Origin: Massospora cicadina
Lineage: Eukaryota > Entomophthoromycota > Entomophthoromycetes > Entomophthorales > Entomophthoraceae
Length of the DNA stretch: 64,000 nucleotides
Direction: 5' to 3'
NCBI GenBank assembly: GCA_022478985.1
Contig: JAKSZP010018562.1
Location: forward strand, 1-64,000
The position numbers were made by a program, and so were the translations under genes. A model generated the notes under the pieces. The model made no database searches. It saw nothing but the letters and a program-made list of their open reading frames with translations, and was not told where the DNA came from. The first letter of the stretch is position 1; each line of letters begins with the position of its first letter. Positions 56,763-64,000 of this stretch are shown here, one piece after another.

Positions 56763-59330
56763 CATCCCCTTGTCTTGATTTACCACTCAATATATGATGG
56801 GATGGTCGTCAGGTTTGTGATAAGGTCAGAGAAAATTGGCTTAACTACAATTGACTATTCACCCATCAACCAAGCTTTGAATAGTATAGACTTAGGCAGC
56901 AACTCTTCTAAACACAACGTAAGGTCTTTCATAAAGTAGGTAGCTTATGCGTACTGAAAATCGATAATTAATGTATTAAGCGACTTTATTGTCAACTAAA
57001 AAGCTTGCCACTGTGATCCTATGTTAATCTCTCTTTCTGATTAATTATTCTAGGCGGAGATGCTCCATAGGCTTTGGTATGATTTCTGATAACACATTTT
57101 ACTAATTTGTCAAAGTATTTGGATGGTCAAATCTTGTCCTCATCAGTAATGATTAAATGCAATAAGGGCGGTAGTGCAGATTGTTGATCATGCAAGAGCT
57201 GTAAAGGTAATGATCCCATACACTGTGTATCTGATATTGTAAACAAAAAAAGAGTCCACATATATGTCCCATTGAGAAGGAGAATCGTTGGAAAAATTTG
57301 AAGAGTTTGTACTAACGTATTATTGGCTTGTTATAAGCTCATTAATTCCTGACAATAAGAGATGGTAAGAACCGCGCGGATTCCCATTAGCTCATTCAGA
57401 TTGTGAACGACTTATGATTTAAAATTAGTTATATTGTCCATGAGGACAACTTGTGGACAAACATGTCATTGAATACCTGTTCCAGAAAAAAATTTCAGTT
57501 GATATCGATCTAATATCTCTAAGGGCTTATGCTTTGACCACTTAGTGATATGATCAATTGCTACTATAATATATTTAAAATTGAGGAAACTGGTTGGAAA
57601 TGGCTTATAATACATATAGACACAATATTAGTCCCAATCAGGGTTAACCAACTAGTAGGTAGTTGTCAGTTTATAAGGTTTATGGGCTTGACATTATTGA
57701 CATTTCATTAACACGTCTAAATACCAAATATTAGTGATTCCCAATAATCTCCTTGTTGGATTAGATTTAAGGTCTTAAGTATACCTCCATGTCCAGCTGT
57801 GCAATAAGCTTTCATGATTTTTATGGATAAGCTAAAAGTAGAGGGTATAATCTTCAGTCATTCCCCACAATCTTATACAATTGTCCATGCTATATTTGGT
57901 GTCTTTCATTAGTTAATCCTAGTTGCGACTAATAGCAGGCTTTTCATCAGCATAATACCTCGCTTTCAATTTTCAAATAGTGGTATTCAAAAGGGGATAG
58001 AGATGTTACAACAGGCAGCCTTAAAAGTCCATCAGCACTCTTATGAGCTTATCCTGAGCAGTTCACTATCTCATAGTTTTAGGCATGTAGTTTTAAGGCC
58101 CATCGTGCTAACTACCTTCTGGTTTCTTAATCTTATATCATCATCGCAAGGAAGCATTGTTGGTGACAATCTTTAATTTGGTCTCATGTATATAGACTCA
58201 AAATTTTTACAATCATATTTGACGGCTAAGCATTCTCATTTAATAATTCTTTAACTTTTTCATTCTTGTCCAACACATGACTGCAAAATGCTAACAGATG
58301 CTCTTTTTCTTTGTCCCCTATTTAAAAGAGTTCAGCTCCTATAGCAGTGGGGGGATGTGTCAGATTGTATTATAAAAGGCTGGTCAAAGTTGGGATATCT
58401 CAAAAAGGGACTTCCATCAAGGCTTTACATAGTTGATTAAAGAAGTCTCTACATTATTGATACTATTTAAGAAAGACCTCTCCACAAAGCATATGCAATA
58501 GAGGATCAGAAATTTGCGTGTATTCTGGTAAAAATGGAATTAGTATCTTAACATTTCTAAAAACTTGGATATATCACTACTTTCAGGTTTCTTCATATGG
58601 TTGATAGAATCAGGTATTTGAGGATGTGGCCATACTATATATGTGTCAGCAAATGTACCCAGATACTACATTGAAACTTGAAGAAATAGTAGTTTCTAAG
58701 CTAAATTTTTAGCTGAGCTTGGGTCAACCTCTAATAGACTTCTTCCAGGTGCGCTAGATGTTGAGTGACCGTGTTTAAGGACATGATTATATTGTCAAGG
58801 TGAACTAAAATGCAAATCATCTTCAGATTTCCAAAGATAGTGTCCATTGCTCATTGGAAGGTGGATGTTGCCTTGCACACTCCTTGGGGGATATTTGAGT
58901 TGGTTGAAACAATCCTTGAGAGGATATAATAAAGCACTTTTCTTAATCTCAGGAGGTACATTAATATGCCATTATCCACAAATGAGGTTTAGATCTGTAA
59001 AAGAAATTTGACTCTTAATTGGTCCATGGCGTCATATATATATAGTAAAGGAAAAACTTTTTATTATTATCAATGTGTTGGAAAATAATAATGACTCTAT
59101 TTAGGCCATCTTTTTCTTTATTATGAGTACTGTAATAAACTATGGGCTGCAAGAGGGGACAACCATTACTTGACATTAAAATTATCCATTACCTTCTGAA
59201 CCTCCTTATCAATTGCCTTCCTTCTCCAGTTTACCATGATCAAATGGGGTTGCATCCCCAGTATTGACGTGGTGCTGGATTCTTATAGCGCATCTAAGTT
59301 CATAGTTGTCTGTCACAAATACTTGGGCGT
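56763..59330 (-). pseudogene. Element F: RT, RNase H and integrase relic
   Basis: Minus strand, aligned with D by order and motif. RT occupies about 58,500-59,330; its YxDD box reads HLDNIIM (58,791-58,811), with Tyr as His and the second Asp as Asn. RNase H remnants lie at about 58,000-58,450, including the tether near 58,020. Integrase: the zinc-binding half near 57,650-57,800, the core with a VVHNLNELM-like segment (57,395-57,440) matching D's LPKLNELMAIL, then decayed C-terminal sequence to the PPT. Nearly every frame is broken within 100 bp. Confidence 0.65.
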
Positions 59331-60240
59331 AATTTATAAGAGAAATCGCTTGTTTTCAGTGAACCTCAGTTAGTCAATCAAGTTATTAATAGGAAACAAC
59401 CAAGCAAATTGGTAAGGAAAGCTTAGGTAAGCCAAACTCTGCCAGATTTTCAGACTCAAGTACGTCTCAACTTTCTTTCAGCGGAGTAAGATGTACAGAT
59501 GTGATATTCTGCCATCTCTTGACGGAGGCCTTGGAGGCAGTTAGGTTGGCAAGTAATACATAGATCTCCTGGTGACCAGATGAGATTATCCAATAGCAGT
59601 AAAAAGTTCAATCCTTGATCGTTGCCAAGGGGAGTAAACTTCTCCCAGTAATCTTTTAGGTAGCTCCATGCTCATTATGATGGACATACACGTTGCTCAA
59701 AAGGATATAATACACATTCCTTAAAAGCTTTAAGGGGATAACCTTATTATCAGGAATGGTAGCAAGTTGGGGGATCTTATGTGACCTATTTTGTTGATAA
59801 TAAATAAGGACTAAACCATCATTATAAAACACATTGAAGAAGTTAATCTTATGAGTTAAGGAAGTCCAATTATTCCTTGAGTAGTGAAGATTAATGTTAG
59901 GCCTAGTTTTTAAAAGTTTCCTCATAATTTTAAACGGAAAATAAAACTTAAGAAGCTAGTTCCAACAAGAAATTGATATATATCATTAGAAGCACTAGAC
60001 CAGGTGTACTAGCTTGCAAAGAGCCGAGCCTTCTTGGTAATATGCTATATGCACCCTCACTCATAGTACTTAAAGAGCTGGTTAATCCAAATTATTGATA
60101 CTGGGCTACATCAAGAGCTATCCTTGATTGTTTTGCAAACTGACTGGGTTATTACATTCACAGGATTACCGCTGTCAACAATGACTCAAACCCAAATTTT
60201 TTTTTACATTATACAATATAAAACAATCAGAAAAATAACG
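59331..60240 (-). pseudogene. Element F: protease and pre-RT region
   Basis: Minus strand. Active site VIVDSGNPVNVITQSV, with an intact D-S-G (Asp at 60,174-60,176), aligned with D's ILDTGAPINIVSTKL. Open frame 59,656-59,925 (89 codons) covers the middle of the region and has SLTHKINFFNVF; it corresponds to the part of D between protease and RT. The pre-RT segment lies near 59,280-59,400. No start codon is expected because this is an internal part of pol. Confidence 0.7.
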
Positions 60241-62740
60241 TGAATCCCCATTTATTGTAAGAATGGAAGGAGTACTAGATTGATTAATCATAATCTTAAT
60301 CTGGTTTTTTACATAAGAGAAGTGAGTATTCAGGGTCTCAATTGGTTATGCAACTTTAACTAATTTTAGATGAAGTAAGACTTGGGATTTCTCTTTATCT
60401 CTAAATTGGTTTTTCTCTGCACTTTTGGGTAACATAAAGTTTAAATAAAACTTCTTTTCCCTTTTATTTCATAAACTCTTACTAACTTCTTGTAATGGCG
60501 GACACTGTAGGAATGCCTTTATAAATTTCTTTGATTTGAAGATGGCTCACATCTTTTTCATGACATTTGGGACAAGACAAAGTGATGACCGCCAATAGAG
60601 CATCCCCTTCTACTTCAAAGGCTTTTTCCCTGGATTTCATATTAAAGAAAGTCACAAGGAATACCTCATGGCGTCGTTGAGGACAGTTGGCCTCATGATG
60701 ATCCTTTGAACTACAGATCCAATAAACACCTCAGCTAGCTTTGATAATTTCTGATATTTTCTCAACAAAGAAGAAAGCTCTCAGTGGTTCCTCTATTACT
60801 TTAATTAACTCATGGCGCCAGTTGGTTTGACTTCCACAAAGAGTAGTCCAAGCATAACTTCGCGTCTCTCCAGGTATTCAATGACGGATGTTGTATCTTA
60901 AAACCTTCATAAGTGCCAGATTTAAGAAACTGTGTAGCTTAGAATAATCCTTTGTAAAGTTTTGGAGCACAATTTTACATCAAAGTTCACCATGGCTTTA
61001 GCACCCAGAAGTACTTAACTTATGGCAAAATCTGGCAGAAAATTGATGATGGTTTAATTCATCTTATAATAAATGGTTATAAATTCAGCCTTCTGAGTTG
61101 CCATGAGCTCAGAACTTCCAAACTCCTGTAAGACTGCAATTTCTACTTCAGCAAAAGTCCAATGAGCCTCATGTAAATAGGGCATGATAAAATCTCAACT
61201 GTGGTCATCTAAGTTATTAATCATGGTAGGGGCTTTAAAAAGTCATTGTCTCATTCATGGTCATCTTGAACATTTTCAAGAATTATTTATGCTCTTTCAT
61301 GTTTGTTAAATTTAGGAATATTTATATTATTGGATCGTTGGTTTTCTTGATAAAACTTCACAATCTGGACGTCACTGGCATGGCACTAGCCCAAGGCCCT
61401 GGGTTACAAGCACAGTGTTGATTCTGTTTGTGGGTTGGCGTCTCCAAAGAAGGGGGAAAAGAAAACAATGGAGTTGGTATGGGACGAGTAGGTTGATGCT
61501 TTGTCTCTTAAATAGCATCCTCTTCCTAAGGTTCTTCTCCAAATAGCTATGTTTGAGCAGGGGGCATTATTTGACAAGTACATTACATCTACCATCCTGA
61601 AAGTCGCCTTCAATTTGTTGTTTGCAAGTGGTTTAATTCTACTCCTCCTAAAGGCACTTTTGCTTAAATTGTCATAATTCCGTGAGTTCTCTCCACATGT
61701 CACGCACACTAGCACTTAAATCTTATAATTCATTTTTTGTGCAGTCTTCATGTTATGAAGTTCTTGGACTTGATGGTATGATATATTGTTTGATTGGAGG
61801 AGATCTCCGCTATCCTAATAAAGTGCATAAACTAATCCTCTTAACGCTTTGAAATCCCACTGCATGACTACTTGGTGGTTTCTGATCTATTTTAACTCAG
61901 ACATGAGGTAATTGTCTCAATGTTGCTTCCTAAATGCTGTACAGCCATCTTTATTTCATGTTGGGTGTATTAGTTGAGTTCCTTGACTGCCTCATCCTGT
62001 CAAGTAGCAAACTTTTAGATCGACATGGTTACATTTGCCTTTTTTCTGAATTGAGTCATCCCTTAAGTCCAGACATTAATGACTCTATGGTTGTCCATGG
62101 AATGATATCCTATGAACAACACATTCTGGTTCAATTGATTAATAAGTCTATCCAGTCATTGCAAAATCTGCACACTAAGGTTTTGGCTGTCATTGACCAC
62201 ATGATGAACACTTTAAAAAACTGATTTCTAGCTTCTCATTTAAATTCAGCAGCACTTCCACATTTGCTGTTTTCTATTAAATCCTTACATAATCAGTGAG
62301 TGATGATAAAAATTATCAATTGGAAATTTTAGATGGTGGGATGGAAAGATTTAGCAAGATATTGTCTCATCTGTTCTAGGTTATTATCTTGTTGCAGAAC
62401 TTGACTATAGCTCAGAGATCAATAGTTCTCATATTGCTGAATAAGCTGGTCCTGATTCTGATGACAATAAAAATTGGATACTATATTATGTTGTTTGTGG
62501 CCAAAGAGCTGGAATCCCAATATCATTTGTCTAATCTGTCTCAGCTGCTCAGCAGTGAATGTATGCGTCTTAAAGCTCTCAAAATGAGGTGAATATTAAA
62601 ATCTAACTTCCTTTAGTGCCATTCAAATTAGGTGTAGAAGTAATTAAAATAGAATATAAATGATTGGTTATTCTTGCCATCTCCTATTTTGTTAAGCAGG
62701 TCAGGCATAAGGTATAAATCTCTTTCATTTTGCTACTATA
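60241..62740 (-). pseudogene. Element F: Gag relic and leader
   Basis: Minus strand. The capsid-like segment EVEIAVLQEFGSSELMATQ near 61,100-61,160 carries the EFG motif of this group and is followed by KAEFITIYYKMN. A zinc-knuckle remnant SCPKCHEKD near 60,555-60,590 keeps the first two Cys. Open frame 61,404-61,715 overlaps the region but has no motif I know. The leader from about 61,750 up to the PBS is long, broken by stops and otherwise featureless. Confidence 0.6.
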
Positions 62741-62743
62741 GTC

Positions 62744-62761
62744 CCCCCATAGTGAGCACCC
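62744..62761 (-). other. Primer-binding site of F
   Basis: Minus strand GGGTGCTCACTATGGGGG, one base from the 5' LTR; the first T of TGG is lost, the rest matches the shared site closely. Confidence 0.8.
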
Positions 62762-62762
62762 C

Positions 62763-63189
62763 TATAGCATGAGGTCCCTTTAAAAAAACATGCACAGGTA
62801 TAGTTGGCTCAATCTAACTCTTAGCTTAATATATATAGAACAACTATGCAGTAAGCTAATCAATATTCTATATAGATAAACTATGCCAAAAATTTTAACA
62901 CTAGAGGGAAAGTTTAAAAGTAGAAATGATTTTTTATCTAGAGTAGATAAAAAAATTTATAGTTGGTTCACTTCTTTGAAAATTCATCAGATTTTGTGTG
63001 ATGAGGATCATTGACTACTGTATAAGGTTATTATGGCAGGTAGTTGATTAGTCAAAAATGAATTTTAATGGTTAATCATGGGTTCAAATACAATGAAACC
63101 CAATCTAAGAGTATAATCTAATAATGGTGTTGGGATTGTATTAAAACTTTGATTCAAAAACCAGAAATCTAGTCAAAGATTATATAACA
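62763..63189 (-). repeat. 5' LTR of F
   Basis: 427 bp, partner of 56,339-56,762. In element sense TGTTATATAATC...; its inner end reads TATAGCATGAGGTCCC, where the other copy has TGTAGTGCGGGGTCCC. Confidence 0.85.
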
Positions 63190-64000
63190 TTGACCTTGAT
63201 GCAGTTGCTTAAATGCCATGGGCACGCAGTAATTTACAAATATTGACCTGTTCTCTGAGTATTATCAACTAGCAATGGAAGAAAAATTAATTCCAAAAAA
63301 GCAGCATTTTTCACCAAATCTGGACAATTTGAATACTCTCATATGCATTTGGCCTCACTGGAGTTTTATAACATTCTAATATTTATAAAATGAATTATTC
63401 CGCGGATACAGTTAGTTGTGTAATTGTTTATATTAGCAACTAATTTTCTTTCTACTAATTATTAACAACATATATAGTACCAAGGAGCTGTACTTTGGAA
63501 GATCAAAAAAGAAAATCTTGGAATTAATGAAGCTATATAATTGCTTTGCGCTAAGGAGTTGAACTTTTAGGACACATTATTTCCCTGGAGGGAAAGTGAA
63601 CTGAACCATCTAAGGTGGAAGAAAAATCCACGTGGTCATTCCCATATAGTGCAGGCAAGTTCCTTAAATTTTTGGGAACATTTAGTTACTACTAATACTT
63701 TATCCCAAATTTTAGAAAAGTGGACTCTCCATTGTATCATCTTCAAAAGAAGAAAACCCCTTGAGAATTCAAATATACATCCCACTAGAGTTTTGTCAGC
63801 CTAAGGAATGTTTTAATCAAAAAACTCTCCTTTAAACCCAATCTTGAAAAAGGAGTTCCAGGTATTGATGGACACTAGTGATTCAGTCATTAAGGCTGTA
63901 CTCACCCATTTACGGAAAAATAAGTACATACCCATCAAATTCACATCCAAGAAATTAGCTCAGCCAAAATAAAAATTTGGACGGATGGAAAAAATTTTCG
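63190..64000 (+). pseudogene. Element I: RT continued and RNase H (runs off the window)
   Basis: Plus strand. RT motif A reads TNIDLFSEYYQLAME (about 63,235-63,280), with the catalytic Asp kept. Middle RT (63,300-63,700) is broken. RNase H begins EFQVLMDTSDSVIKAVLTH (63,850-63,905), with its first Asp kept, followed by IPIKFTSKKLAQP. The domain continues beyond base 64,000. Together with 55,303-56,338 it makes one pol interrupted by F. Its integrase and 3' LTR should lie just outside the window. Confidence 0.75.

Larger units (their letters stand above)
56339..63189 (-). mobile_element. Element F: decayed gypsy retrotransposon in I's RT
   Basis: Minus-strand element with LTRs of 424 and 427 bp, PBS, gag, protease (DSG intact), RT, RNase H, integrase and PPT (ATCAAGACAAGGGGATG). 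Flanks TTGCC (56,334-56,338) and TTGAC (63,190-63,194) agree at four of five bases, a likely target duplication. Taking it out joins I's RT in the normal motif order. It is close to D and E1 in Gag, protease and integrase. It has heavier decay than D; long open frames are absent. Confidence 0.85.

Noticed and set aside
1..64000. CRISPR arrays, bacterial operons, plant pararetrovirus
   Set aside because: No regular spacer-repeat arrays; no ribosome-binding-site-led gene clusters; gypsy-type order with LTRs, PPTs and integrase excludes a caulimovirus, which lacks integrase and LTRs.

Overview
The window looks like a graveyard of retrotransposons in an AT-rich, probably fungal, nuclear genome. 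I find no intact host gene, no rRNA or tRNA gene, no CRISPR array and nothing prokaryotic. The fungal guess (perhaps a basidiomycete with a large repeat-rich genome) rests on two things: several Ty3/gypsy lineages, including one with a C-terminal chromodomain, and an L1/Tad-like LINE whose ORF1 ends in a CCHC knuckle. It is an inference, not a species call.

Almost everything from about 5.9 kb to the right edge can be assigned to elements inserted into one another. Element names A to I are mine. Older elements lie on the + strand. A (16,550-55,302) has LTRs of 494 and 493 bp, and its gag, protease, RT, RNase H and integrase are scattered in order over 38 kb. I is represented by a protease/RT piece at 55.3-56.3 kb and RT/RNase H at 63.2-64.0 kb, running off the window. 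G is a gag relic at 5.9-7.4 kb. Younger elements lie on the - strand: B (8,100-14,587), D (17,099-22,888, in A's leader), E1 (27,448-45,642, in A's RT), C (47,206-53,588, between A's RNase H and integrase, perfect 5-bp TSD) and F (56,339-63,189, in I's RT). E1 itself carries E2 (30,098-34,584, inside its integrase), an L1/Tad-like LINE (35,995-41,228, inside its RT, 8-bp TSD) and a tRNA-derived SINE (28,477-28,622, inside its 3' LTR). A solo LTR with a perfect TSD sits at 23,044-24,049 and an unexplained TG...CA block at 45,643-46,391.

There are three gypsy groups. A, B, the 2.4-kb relic and probably G and I share a Gag with a coiled coil, a collagen-like Gly-X-Y tract in three of the copies, and a Y-x-P-G-E capsid-like motif. 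D, E1, E2 and F share a different Gag with an EFG-type capsid motif. C is a chromovirus with a chromodomain. A, B, D, E1, E2 and F all carry versions of one primer-binding site, close to TGGTGCTCACTACAGGGG. C lacks it and instead appears able to self-prime from its own LTR.

All coding regions are broken. In C the stops read as CAG/CAA/CGA turned into TAG/TAA/TGA, and catalytic Asp residues have become Asn in several elements. This points to C-to-T decay (RIP-like or methyl-cytosine deamination). The leftmost 5 kb and 14.6-16.5 kb remain largely unassigned.
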